64,000 nucleotides of DNA from Chlamydomonas reinhardtii (GCF_000002595.2 NC_057015.1:3875955-3939954), one strand, 5' to 3'; positions 1 through 10,400 are shown, numbered from the stretch's first letter. Numbers and translations are program-made. Notes: a model not told the origin generated them from the sequence alone.

Positions 1-249
1 GGGTGCCATACCGCCGAACAAAGTCAGTACAGTAACGCCTTCTGCGATGCCTTCGCATGCGTGTGCGGACCGCCCCAAGGCGGGGCACGGCTTCTCAACG
101 AATGCCCTTCACGCACTCAAGTCTACAACCCGATGGGCATACCGGGATCCAACGGTCTTCTATCTAATGCCTAGAAGAGTCTGACAGTAATGGTTGTGTG
201 TCATGCTGTCATGGTCGTGTCGTCAAGTAATTTCAGTAGTAGCGTTGAT
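1..249. other. 3' flank of eIF3k, no gene seen
   Basis: This stretch lies downstream of the eIF3k stop codon and probably holds its 3' UTR. I see no open frame with recognisable protein character. A short motif near position 30 (GTACAGTAAC) resembles a segment of the Penelope-type terminal repeats found elsewhere in the window, but the match is too short to call. Confidence 0.4.
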
Positions 250-2060
250 TTAAAAGCCCACGGTCACGGCCTTGAGCATGGGCGCCACCTGGTCGAAGCG
301 GATGAGCTCCTGGGTGCGCTTCACGACCGACTGGTTGTCGTCGCTGCGGGCAGAACGCGGGCGTAATACAGGGCAGGAGGGCCATGAATGGCGTGAGCTT
401 GTAGCACTTGGGGTACAACCCCAGTTTTTAGGACAATCTGATACTAGATAAGCACGATATGTAGGTGAGTGTTGATGGAGGAGGAGAGGTTGTTTGCGGG
501 GTGTGCATTTCCAGAGTACAGGTGCGGCAGGATTGGAGGTGGGCAGGTGGACATGGGATGTCGCGGCGCTATCATGCCATGTGGCACAGGAGGCACCAAA
601 CATGTTACCATGTTCGATCAGCTGTTTCAGCTCTGCGTGCGCCCACGGTGTGCCCGCGTGCCCCGCTTCCCGGCCCCTCATCCTAGCAATGCCAGCAGAC
701 CCCGCCCCCTCCGCAGGCCAGTCCAGAATTCTGCGCCTGTACTCACTTCTTGGGGAGCCCCACCACCTCGCCAGCGGGCGTGTTGACAATGCTCCAGCCA
801 GCCGACTTGCACTTTTCAGACAGCTGTGGTCAGAAGCAAGCAGCCAGCAGGCGCGTTTTTACCCTGATGCTAGCTGATGAGGCGCACTGGCGAAGGGACC
901 TTCAAGCCGGCGTCACAATCTCCCACCCCGCCGTATGCACACAGCTTAACCCTTTCGCTCACGTCCTCAAGCGACGCTCCTCAACGCCTTTCTACCCAAC
1001 CCAGCCCTGCTTACTGCGCACCATTCACATGTAAACGCACACGGAGACACTGCCGCCACCACGCCCCCCCATAAGAAACTCGTAAGCGCAATGCATCACT
1101 CACGTACTGCTCCAGCGTGGCGCCCTCCAGCTTTAGGCAGTCCGCCAGCGTGCGCTTGGTCACGCGGCCGTAGGTGTGCACCAGCGTGTGCGCGATGAAG
1201 CCGCGCACCGACTCGTAGAAGCCGGGGACTGCAGCAGAGCAGCAGATAGAGCTGGTTTAATTGGCATTCGTGACGTGTGGCAATCGGGGCGCCTCTGTTG
1301 CCTCTGATTCCGCATCCGTTGCCTTTAAAAACCCCTGCGTCCTAGCTGAGTGGCTCCCACTCCAGCCAGGTCCCCGTGCGCTGCACTTACTGCCGCCCAG
1401 CAGGTCGCGGCAGGTGTTGGCCGCGTTCCAGAAGTCGCCGAAGCGGCTGGTCTCCAGCGCGTTTGCGAGCTGCACCACCTTGTACACCGACTCGTCAGAC
1501 TGCAGCAATGCAGGGTTCGTGCAACGGATGGAGCAATAGTGGAACAGGAGAGGTGTGGAAACAGCCATGAAGGTGCCACAGCATTCCCCGCGTGTCTTGG
1601 GCGGCACCCCACGGTGCGGCCCCTAACCCACCCCACCCACCCCCTCCCCCAGGCCCTGACGCTTTAAACGCCATTCCACTGCACTTCGCACACCTGCAGC
1701 AGGCGCTCTGGAAGCAGCGTGATGCAGCATTTGTAGTCCTGCGCGGGCGCCTGCATGATCGCCTTGATAAGCACCTTAGCGACAATGGCAGGCTTCACGC
1801 TGGCCGGGCTGAACTGGTAGAAGCGCAGCAGCGTAACATTAGCATCCAGGCTCCATGAGCGGTTCGCGACCTGCAGCAGTGCAGGACGCTTTCAGCGCAA
1901 ATTGCCGCCGCCGAGCATGTGTCGCCGTGCTGGCACCAAGGGGCCAGGGGACTAAACGGGCTGCTAAGAAATACAGATCTACCTGCTCATCAACATACGC
2001 CTCAAGCTGTGGCAGCTTGTCCGGCGAGTAACGATCAGCACCAGTCACGATAAGAGACAT
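250..2060 (-). CDS. EIF3K: Eukaryotic translation initiation factor 3 subunit K (eIF3k)
   Basis: Subunit K of the eIF3 complex, which helps recruit mRNA and the 43S pre-initiation complex in the cytosol. Six exons join with closed phases: 1983-2060, 1694-1870, 1391-1499, 1104-1228, 747-823 and 250-343, read right to left. They give 219 residues plus stop, matching the roughly 218-residue family length. The sequence follows the family from end to end: an N-terminal segment ending LPQLEAYVDEQ; the helical LRFYQFSP block; the NALETSRFGDFWNAA block; then the PCI/winged-helix part with FIAHTLVHTYGRVTKRTLAD; and a C-terminus ending MLKAVTVGF. The ATG at 2060 was chosen because it gives the full family length and a clean first donor. 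It is divergently paired with the gene starting at 2450. Family assignment is firm; exon edges are inferred from GT/AG sites. Confidence 0.93.
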
Positions 2061-2449
2061 TTTAACTGGTATGTAAAGAAAGGAAGTGTCAACGTAAAAG
2101 AAAACCAAGACAAGTGGATGCTCACCCTGGGATGCGACGCTGCGATGGCCGATGATGGGGCTCCGAAGCGGTAGAATCCACTCTCTAGTCTGTGAAGTGC
2201 AACGATACTGCATGAGCTACGAACGTAAAGCTGTATACACGCACTGGGAAACTGATTTCTTGCATAGCGCGCGTCTCGACAGCTCGCCAAGCTCTCTCCC
2301 TGCTCCGAACACGCCGCGAACCCCACAATTATCGCGTGCTTTAGGAGAGACTGTCGCGCCTTGAGCGGCTCTGCAGGGGCCGGGCGCTCGAGCGATCAAG
2401 AGGAGCGTCGTGCGCCAGCCCCGCCCTTCGCGTCCTGTCACCTTCCACA
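2061..2449. promoter_or_regulatory. Divergent promoter region between eIF3k and the 2450 gene
   Basis: A 389-bp spacer separates two start codons pointing away from each other, so it must hold both promoters and 5' UTRs. I see no convincing TATA box. The arrangement is seen directly; the promoter role is inference. Confidence 0.55.
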
Positions 2450-5400
2450 ATGCTCCTCCGGTTGCGGCAGGCGCTGCCGCTGCTGCAGACCTTCAACAGG
2501 TGGTCTGCAATAGCACCTATCCCCAGATTCCGCAGCTTCCCCGCTGCCTCGTCTGCCGCTGATAGCGACAGCGCCCTGCCAGCGGTAGACGGTGCCAGCG
2601 GCGAGCCGCCCAAGCCCAAACGCACTCGCCGGGCAACCTCCGCGGCCGCCGCCGTGCCCAGCGGCAGCAGCGATGATGTACCAGTGGCAAAGAAGCGGGC
2701 TAGCCGCAAGACCGCTGCCACTGACAGCGCGACTGAGGCAGGGCTGGACCCCTCGTCTGGGCCGAGTGAGGACGACGCCGAGGCGGCAGCGGCTGTGCCC
2801 AAGAAGCGTGCCTCGTGCCGCAAGGCGCAGGCTGCCGAGCCGGGCGAAGAGGCCGCTGCTTCAGCATCCGGAGTAGCAGAGGTTGGAGGTGATAGCGCAG
2901 CTGCAGCAAAGCCAAAAGTTACGCGCACGCGTCGCACTAAGGTAGCAGCCGAGACAGTTGCAGAGGGGGGCCCGGAAGCGGCGGCGGCTCCTGATGGGGA
3001 ACTGCAGGCGCCCAAGAAGCGCGTATCCAGACGCAAAGCTGCCGTGAAATCATCATCCCAGGAGGATGGAGAGGAGGAGAGCATTACCATACGGAGTGAG
3101 TGGGTCTGCGCCCTTGCGCTTGCTCGCCATCAGGTGCTGCCAGCAGCGTTCTACTCTCCACTACTGCGAAGCCCGTTCCTGCACCCTTGTCACCCTTTCC
3201 TGCGCCCTGCGCGCCGTCCGTCCTCCTCACTCTCATCTCTCCCCAACGCCCACCCGCTGCCGGACTGCCCCGCGCCCAGGCCTGCCGTACGAGGAGTGCC
3301 TCGTGCTACCGCGCCAGGCTGAGGCGCTGCTGGTGGTGCTGGGGCTGCGGCCGCCCGCCTACACACACGAGCCCGCGCCCGAGGGCTCCTCCTCCGCTTC
3401 CACCTCCTCCTCCCGACGCGCTTCCGCGCCTGGCACGCCGCTGCGCAACGTGCTGGAGCTGGCGGAGTTTGAGGGGCGGCCCAAGCTGGACCGGTATGCG
3501 GAGCCGCTGCTGCTGGCCCAGTACCAGGGGCTGCTGGGTGACAGCCCCGACTACCTGTACGACATGTTCCTGCTGGATGCGGGTGAGAGCGCGGAGGTGT
3601 CATGGCCATGGGTGAAAGAGCGGAGGGAGGTTGCTACAGAAGCAGCTGGTTGGAAACCAGAATCAGAGTAAGGGCTGGGGTTAGCTGCAGCCGGTTTGGG
3701 GGTTGCGGGATCGTTGGGTGGAAGGTGCGGTGGGTGCGATGAGGTCCTGGTTGGGGTGAGGCGATGGGGGTTAACGTTGAACCAATCCCGTAAGGAAACA
3801 TTCGCGCGGCAAGGAGAACTGCAGCTGCATACGCGAGTCGTTGTACATGGGGAACCGCAGGGAGTCGGTGCAGGTGTACGTGCGTGCCGGGGTGTACCTA
3901 CGGAGCCTGATTCCTGAGTAGCGGGTTGTGCTCGTGGCCTTGGCTGATATGTACGGAACGTGTGCCACGTGCCGCCGCACAGGCCCGCCGCACCTGGACA
4001 GTGATGTGATGCGCGCGGCGGCGGTGGAGGCGGCCCGCGCCGTGGGGCAGGCCTCGGGCCGGACCAACAAGGCCGTGTATGCGCGCGTGTGGGCCAACCT
4101 GGAGGCCAAGGTGAGCCCAGGCCCTTAGCCTGAGTGTGAGCGGGGGCGTGGGCGTGGGCGTTTTAGGGACTTCGCAGTTGGGTAAGGGGCTGCTGAAGGG
4201 ATACGTTGTTTGTAGGTTCGGATACGTTGTTTGTTCGGACCTTTCCCGAATGCCAGTATGCATGAACAGCCTTGCCCGGCGCGCGCTTTTTGGCCTGCAC
4301 GTTGCACTGCCAATCTGCAGGTAGGGCCGGACGAGCTTTACAAGCAGGAGCGGAGGCTGACGGACGCTCAGATTGAGCTGTTTCTGCTGGACTGGTCGTC
4401 CTCGCTGATCGCCGGGCAGGGCCAAGCCAATAGTAAGTGGCGCCGTGGAGACGGCTGGGAGGGGGATGGGCCTGCGGGGCAGTGAGATGTGGCGGCGCTT
4501 TGATGCGAGTGCAAGGGAACCACAGGCACGTCGCTGACTCAGCTCTACCACTCGCCACGCTTTGTTTGCAGCGCGCACCTACCTGGCCCAGCGCTGCGCC
4601 GCCCTGACGCTCAAGTCCTCGGTGAACATTGAGCGACTCCACCTGTACGCCAACAAGGTTGGCCGAAGGGGGGGACTGCTGTCGGCATCGCTCTGTCAAG
4701 CATCTGGGCATGTTACAAAGTCGTCGCAGTGCAGTAGGCCAAACACCCTGCAGCGGCGGGGCCCCCGACTCCCGTCCCGCCCTTCCAAACCCCATGCTGC
4801 AGGGTTACAACCTATTGGACCTCAAGGTCCTGGCGGGTGTGAGCATCAAGACGCCCATGTCAGCGCTGCTTGACGGACTCAAGGCCGGCGTGGCGCTGCC
4901 GCGGCAGCGCCTGCTGGACGACTTCAGACTGGGGGAGGGTGAGTCCGTGATTTTCCGTCCACACACCCACCGCGCAATCGAGTATGCCCTGCTATGCCGT
5001 CCAGCTCCCGTCGTGCCTCTTGCGGCCACCAGGGCGCCTTAACCCTCCTGAATAGTAGCACGCACTCGCCCATCCCACACGCCGATAGACACGGGCCTGG
5101 GCTCTCGGCTGCACGAGCTCTTCCGGCTGGTGCGCAGCCACGCCGCCGACTCGGCCGAGCCGGGCAGCTCCAGCTACTACAACACACTGCGCGGCAAGCT
5201 GAACACTATGCCCGAGGTGGCGGCGATGGTGCGCGAGCAGGTGCGAGGAAAAAGTAGGCGCGTCTGCGGGCATAGCAGGCTGGCAGGGGCAGAGCTTTGC
5301 ATGGTTGCTTGTTTCCGCATCACTGCTATGACGTATGAGACAGGTCTGTTGTGGAGACGCGGTGGCTCCTGGACGATGCTCAGTGCCCAGCGTGCCCTGC

Positions 5401-5604
5401 TTGCTGCAGGAGCGGCGCTGGCAGACGGAGACGTCCGGCAGCGGCGAGGACCTGACCACCAACCAGCTGCGGCTGCTGTTCCACCTGGAACGCCTGGACC
5501 GCTTCAAGGCCGAGTACCAGGCGCGACTTGCAGAGCAGCAGCAGCCGCAGGCGGCGGGGTCCGGGCAGGGACAGGCTGTTCCGCCAGGGGGCTTTTCTGC
5601 ATGA
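2450..5604 (+). CDS. Unrecognised protein, probably organelle-targeted, with basic KKRxSxRK motifs
   Basis: Function not recognised. Eight exons join in phase: 2450-3095, 3280-3582, 3983-4110, 4321-4432, 4572-4657, 4803-4938, 5089-5240 and 5410-5604, giving 585 residues. The N-terminus (MLLRLRQALPLLQTFNRW) is Arg/Leu-rich without acidic residues and looks like a mitochondrial or chloroplast presequence. Residues of about 45-210 are Ala/Glu/Lys-rich and carry repeated basic motifs (AKKRASRK, PKKRASCRK, PKKRVSRRK) that could bind nucleic acid. From about residue 215 on the protein is globular and helical, beginning YEECLVLPRQAEALL and including LYDMFLLDAGPPHLDSD and SSVNIERLHLYANKGYNLLDL. It ends in a charged, Gln-rich tail. 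The 4657 donor (GTTGGC) is weak. An organellar nucleoid or RNA-associated role is only a guess. Confidence 0.75.
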
Positions 5605-6190
5605 GGTGCGTGAGGCTAATGTTTTGTTGTTTTGGTGAAGCCTGTTGATCTAGGCAGCGGGTCCAGCAGTGGCAGCATGCATATGCGTGGCGAAGGGGGA
5701 GGGCAAGGCCACGTGGAGGCGAGCGCGGCGCCGCCCGAGAAGCGGCGCCGGCGCGGAGGTTGAGACCTGCTGGTGTCTGGTTTGCGGTACTTGCTGGTGA
5801 GTACAGCGTGGCACGGTGTATGGTAGGTTTGTTGCTTGCTGTGCTTGTGCTTGACAGCGGGACCTGGCTGGATATATGGCGGGCGGTGCCTGGACGAACC
5901 GACCATGGGTATGTTTGGGAGATGAGGTGTTTTTGAGCGATCGGACCGCGCCGTATGTGGCAGTGTGGCAGATACACCGTAGCAGGGGCTAGGTGTGCGG
6001 AAACCACATGCTCTTTGTGTGGTGCGCTTAAGTCCTTGGCTCCTTGCCTGGGCCGGACTGGAATAGAGTTGTGGTGACCTTGAGGACACTTGCCAAGGAC
6101 GAGCGAGGAAGAATGGATGCAGTGGCGGCGAGCAGCATACAACGGGAGAGTCCTGGGCGTCTTGGAGAACAGGAAGGTGGAGTGCATCCG
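5605..6190. other. 3' UTR / intergenic, no gene seen
   Basis: Sequence after the stop of the 2450 gene, with no frame of protein character. The first TGTAA on the + strand lies at 6298-6302, inside the inverted Penelope-type copy. The host transcript may therefore use a poly(A) signal supplied by the repeat; this is inference. Confidence 0.4.
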
Positions 6191-6412
6191 TGCAATGGGA
6201 TAGGGTAAGGTCCATGTTGGCGTAGTCCCATAGTGTGCAGCGCATTCCCAGACACCAACATTAAATTTGCGACGTCAAGGCAAGAGCGCGTGGCTGGTGT
6301 AATGCCGGACTTACTGTACCGATACATCGCTGACTTGCTGGCAGGCTGGTAGTATGTTCAGGGGTGTGTTGACACGCATTCCTCACGCTCCGGGCAACCG
6401 GCAGGCGATAGC

Positions 6413-6483
<71 letters not shown>

Positions 6484-6562
6484 CGCAACGCCACACGCGT
6501 GAAGCAGAGGCGCAGCGCACCTGCAGGCAGGCCGCAGGCGACCATCGTCCACGGATGAGCGG
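6191..6562 (-). repeat. Diverged inverted copy of a Penelope-type terminal repeat
   Basis: Read on the minus strand, this segment aligns block by block with the 301-bp terminal repeat of the adjacent element. Shared blocks include TTACTGTACCG (near 6312), CGCATTCCTCACGCTCCGGG (near 6378), GGCGATAGCA and GCGCACCTGCAGGCAG. It is clearly older, with many mismatches and indels, and a long (CA)n run has grown where the repeat reads CACCACACAGAC. Its outer part resembles the isolated copy at 31700-31923 more than the adjacent element. It forms an imperfect inverted repeat of over 300 bp with the 5' pseudo-LTR. Confidence 0.75.
6411..6482. repeat. (CA)n microsatellite
   Basis: About 35 uninterrupted CA units sit inside the old inverted repeat copy. 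Algal Penelope-like elements of the Chlamys type are, as I recall, associated with (CA)n targets, so its position next to the young element may be meaningful. Confidence 0.9.
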
Positions 6563-6584
6563 CTACACAGCTCATCCGTGGACG
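6546..6584. repeat. Perfect 15-bp inverted repeat (hairpin) at the 5' junction of the Penelope-like element
   Basis: The left arm CGTCCACGGATGAGC (6546-6560) and right arm GCTCATCCGTGGACG (6570-6584) pair perfectly around a 9-nt loop. The same 15-mer recurs directly at 6862-6876 and its complement at 13014-13028. It lies where the old inverted copy meets the 5' pseudo-LTR. Confidence 0.85.
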
Positions 6585-6863
6585 CCGGTCGACTGCCTGC
6601 AGGTGCGCATCGGCTATGCTATCCGCGCGGTGTGGCGTCGCATTGAGTCTGTGTGGTGCTATCGCCTTGGCCGGGCGCCCGGAGCGTGAGGAATGCGCGT
6701 CAGCAAAACATCGACACAACCTGCCAGCTACCGTCGGTACAGTAACAGCGCGCGAACGACGCACCAATGCCTTGTCCCTTCTTGCTACGCATTTATGTGG
6801 GCACGGGTGGGAGCCACACACATCGGGACTACGCTTTCCTGCCCCTTGCCATGTTCCATCACG
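6563..6863 (+). repeat. 5' pseudo-LTR of the Penelope-like element
   Basis: A 301-bp direct repeat beginning CTACACAGCTCATCC and ending GTTCCATCACG. By eye it matches 13007-13307 at 300 of 301 positions, with one T/C difference near 6777. Such pseudo-LTRs are typical of Penelope-like elements and are not retroviral LTRs. It probably carries the promoter and 5' UTR of the element. Confidence 0.9.
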
Positions 6864-6870
6864 TCCACGG

Positions 6871-7425
6871 ATGAGCGGCGCAGGGAACAGAATAGAAGGA
6901 AATGCAAACCAAGTGCAGCAAGCAGTGGCACTCCTTCTGCAGCCGGCCGCCACCGGCACCATCCGCTACACCGGGTACTGCCACATCTGCTGGGAGGCCG
7001 GCCGCAGGCACGTCATCGACACGCCGCTCGGCACCGTGCCCAGCCTGCTCAACACCTACAGCAGCCCGGCGTGCCTCACGCCCCCGCCACCGCCACCCGC
7101 AGTCGTCCCGGCCGCCCGCACACCCCTGCCGCCGCCGCCCGGAGACTACCAGCACTACAACGTCATTTACCACGCATCGCCCACCACCTCCGCATCCAGT
7201 CCCGCCGCCCCCCAGGCCGGGCCGCCGCCGCCGCCGCACTTCGCACCGCTGCCTCCGCCGCCGCCGCTGCCCCCCAGCCCCTTCACTCCCCACCAGCTTC
7301 GCAGCGCGCCGCCGCCACCGCACGCCAGCCCTGCCATCGCGTACCCCCCGTTCGGCTACGCGCAGCCCCCGCAGCATCAGCCCTTCCCGCAGTACACCAG
7401 CGCGCCCCACCATGGCCAACAATAG
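6871..7425 (+). CDS. Penelope-like element ORF1: small Cys/His motif plus Pro-rich protein
   Basis: A 184-residue frame starting MSGAGNRIEG just after the 5' pseudo-LTR. Residues 33-68 hold a possible zinc-binding pattern: C37 and C40 in YCHIC, H47 and C68. The rest is Pro/Ala/Gln-rich and ends PQYTSAPHHGQQ. Its composition (Tyr, His, Asn and Gln present) looks more protein-like than the Arg/Pro-rich translation of the competing frame over 6902-7411. Its stop overlaps the ORF2 start at 7412 by 14 nt, which would suit reinitiation or leaky scanning. An upstream in-frame ATG at 6616 lies within the pseudo-LTR. Function unknown; a role in RNA binding is inference. Confidence 0.6.
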   Translation: MSGAGNRIEGNANQVQQAVALLLQPAATGTIRYTGYCHICWEAGRRHVIDTPLGTVPSLLNTYSSPACLTPPPPPPAVVPAARTPLPPPPGDYQHYNVIYHASPTTSASSPAAPQAGPPPPPHFAPLPPPPPLPPSPFTPHQLRSAPPPPHASPAIAYPPFGYAQPPQHQPFPQYTSAPHHGQQ

Positions 7426-10400
7426 CGCCCAGCGCGCCGCCCGCCGCGCCGTCTATACGGGCGCCCGCGACTGCGCCACTCGGATTCATGCAGCGCGCTC
7501 CCTGATCCGTCGGCCGCCTCCGCGTGCTTCACACCCGGCGGACCTCCAGCACGCCGAGAACAACCCGACCACGCTGTATGAACGTGTACTGGCCACACAG
7601 CGGAACCTGCGCCGTCGCATGGTGCCACGCCTCGGCGCCGCCGGCCTGCTCACGATGGTGCTGGCCTTCTGCTCCATTTTCCACCTCAGCCCCGGCCCCG
7701 CCAGCACCACCGGCACCCCCACGGCGCCGCCGCACACGCCGCCCGCGGCGCCGGCCACCGCCGCCGCCCCCTTCAACACCTGCCCCACGCCCGCCCCCTT
7801 CGTCAACCCCGTTGCCCGACCTTCCCCCCTCTGCCCATCACCCGCGCTGCGCAACGCCGCCTCCCAAGTGGCGACTGCGGCGGCCGCCGCCCAGCCCGCC
7901 ATCATGCCCCCCGCCCCATCCGCCCCCGCCTCCGACCACCCCGCCGTCGCCGCAGCTCCCACGCCCGCGCCTACAGCCAGCCCCAGCCCCAGCACCCCCA
8001 GCTCCACCGCCTGCACTCCCAGCCCCCACGCCGCGCTCCCCGCCACCTCCCCCGCGCCCCGCCCCCTCGTGCTCGACTATCCACCCCTTCCACTGCCTCG
8101 GCCTGACGCCACCGGCATCATCTATGGCATCACTTTCGCCGCTGACCCGCGCAGCCGCGTCTACATCGGCAGCACCGTCGGCAATCTTACCGCTCGCCTA
8201 CGCGGGCATGTTGCCGCTGCGCGCGGCGCCCACACCGCTGCTACGCCGCACCTACGGCCCATCCTGCGCAACATCATCCAGTACGGCACCGACACCATGT
8301 ACGCCACCCCGCTCAGCGTCGCCCCCAAACGCATCCCCCGCAGCAAGGACGACCCCAACTGGATTGCATGGTCGCGCCGCCTTGAAGGCCTGTGGACCCG
8401 TGCCGTTGATGCTTTCGCTGCAAGAGGCCTCAATGTCGCGCGCATCGCCCGCGCCCTGGCCAACCCCACCGGACTCGACTTCCTTTTCGCCACTGGCCCT
8501 CCCACACTCCCGCCCGCCCTCCTCCCCGACGACGGCCAACCCCGACGGCTTTTTGCCTCTCGCAACTGGGCCCGCCGCATCTCCGTTGTCCACCACCACA
8601 TGCGCGCCGGCCGCATCGCCCTGCCCGACCGCCTCCACAGCCTGGCCACCTACAGCATCAACTCATTGCAGCGCATGCTTCTCGCTTTGCGCAGCCTGGC
8701 CCCATCCTCCCTTCACCGCACAGCAACCCCAGCCGACATCGCAGCCATTCGCCAGGTCCTCACTGCCGCCCNNNNNNNNNNNNNNNNNNNNNNNNNNNNN
8801 NNNNNNNNNNNNNNNNNNNNNNNNNNNNNNNNNNNNNNNNNNNNNNNNNNNNNNNNNNNNNNNNNNNNNNNCGCCCGCCCCAAGCAGCCCCTGGTCCTCC
8901 GCCTCCCAGCCCCGCTTCAGGCTCATCTCCTCGCCGCCGACGCCAGAGCCCTCCTCGCCTCGCCAGGCATTGCCCGCTTCATGCCGGACCGCATGCCCGC
9001 CGTCTCCACCGTCACCTTCCTCGCACCTCCGTCCCTGCGCCACCTCCTCTGCAACGCCGCAAAAGCCAGCCGCGACCCCGGCGCCACCACCTCCTGCACC
9101 TGCCATCTCTTCCCCGCCCTTCCCCGCGACCCTGCCCACGGCCACATCTTCACCCACCGCCTACAGCCCGCCTTGACGCCGGCCGCCGCTGCCCTCTGGT
9201 CCATGGGAGCCAACACGCGCCCACCGCCTGACCCCAGCGCGCCTCTCCCCACGTCCCTGGCCGACGACCTGCGGAAGTCACTCTTCGGATACTGCCGACG
9301 CGCCGCCCGCGCCGCACGCATCACCACCGACTCCGCCACATCTTGGGTCAACGCCGCCGCCGCTGCCCTGCGCGCCACTGTCGACCCTTCCGCCGCCGCC
9401 TCCGTCGATGCCGACATGCTCCTCCACCCCGCCCCCACACCGCCGCCTCCACCGGCGTTTCCGCTGTCCGCCGCAGATGTCGCCGCCGCCACCGCCACCT
9501 TCCGCAGCGTCCGCCGCAACCTCATCATCACGGTAATGGACAAGTGCCCGGACAACTTTGTCGCCGTGTGCCCCCACCTATATCATGCCAAGCTCGCCGC
9601 CGACTTGCAAGCATCCCCCTTCTACGCCGTCGCCACCCCTGCTGACTACTCCGCCAGCCTTACCGCCGTCGGGCTTATGCTGCAGCCGCTGGGGCTCCCC
9701 TTCCACGCCGCCCGGCCGCCACCTGTCAACTACGGCACCGGCAAGTGCCACAAGACCCCCTTCGGTTTTCGCTACATCACCGCCTCTCCCGCCATCCCCA
9801 CCACCGATGCCGCCGTCGTCCTCACCGGCTTCCTCCGTACGCTGGACGCCACCCTGCCGAAACTGTACGCAGCCCTCTTTCCGCGCCTGCCCCTGCGGCC
9901 GTGGCACGTCAACGGCCCCTTCGTCTCCGCCAGCCTGCTGCGCCACGCGTCCCTCGCCCCCAGGCCGATCAACCCTCTCCCCGGCGCCGGCACCACCACC
10001 TTCACGCCCACACCCCCCGCCGCCACCACCCCCGCACCGACTACCCCCGCCCCGGACTTCCCCTGTGCCGTCTGCGGCCGCACCAATGGTCACGGCCTCA
10101 TCCTGTGTGATCACCCCGGCGCTCGCACCGACGGCCATGCCACATGCCTCGTCGGCGCCCACGGCGCATGCTTACGGCCCGCAATCAGCACACGCGCCGC
10201 CCACCGCATGGGCACCTGGCACTGCCCCCTGCACGCGCCGCAGCCTTTTGAGGACCCCGCGACATCCTGCCCCTACACTGGCACCCTCACCTTCGGCCGC
10301 ACGATCCGGTACCCGCCCCCTGCCCCTGGGCCACCCATCGCCACCGTCACCTACACCGCCTCGACTGCCGCGCCATGTCAGCTGCCCGGCCCTATCTCCG

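Noticed and set aside
1-60. Possible further Penelope-type fragment (GTACAGTAAC)
   Set aside because: Only a 10-bp match; similar short matches (for example near 19260) are expected by chance.
874-895. Hammerhead-like core (CTGATGA followed by GAAG) in an eIF3k intron
   Set aside because: The required GAAA is GAAG and no convincing stems flank it.
6354-6962. Frames made of His-Thr or Val-Cys dipeptides
   Set aside because: They are translations of the (CA)n run; the same applies near 55100, 56780 and 57360.
6902-7411. Extending ORF2 back to the ATG at 6902
   Set aside because: The extra stretch is Arg/Pro/Thr-rich in this frame and looks like the off-frame reading of ORF1; the ATG at 7412 has better context and a more protein-like start.
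8663-9577. Gly-rich minus-strand frames opposite the retroelement ORF
   Set aside because: They are antisense shadows of Ala/Pro/Arg codons in a very GC-rich coding frame.
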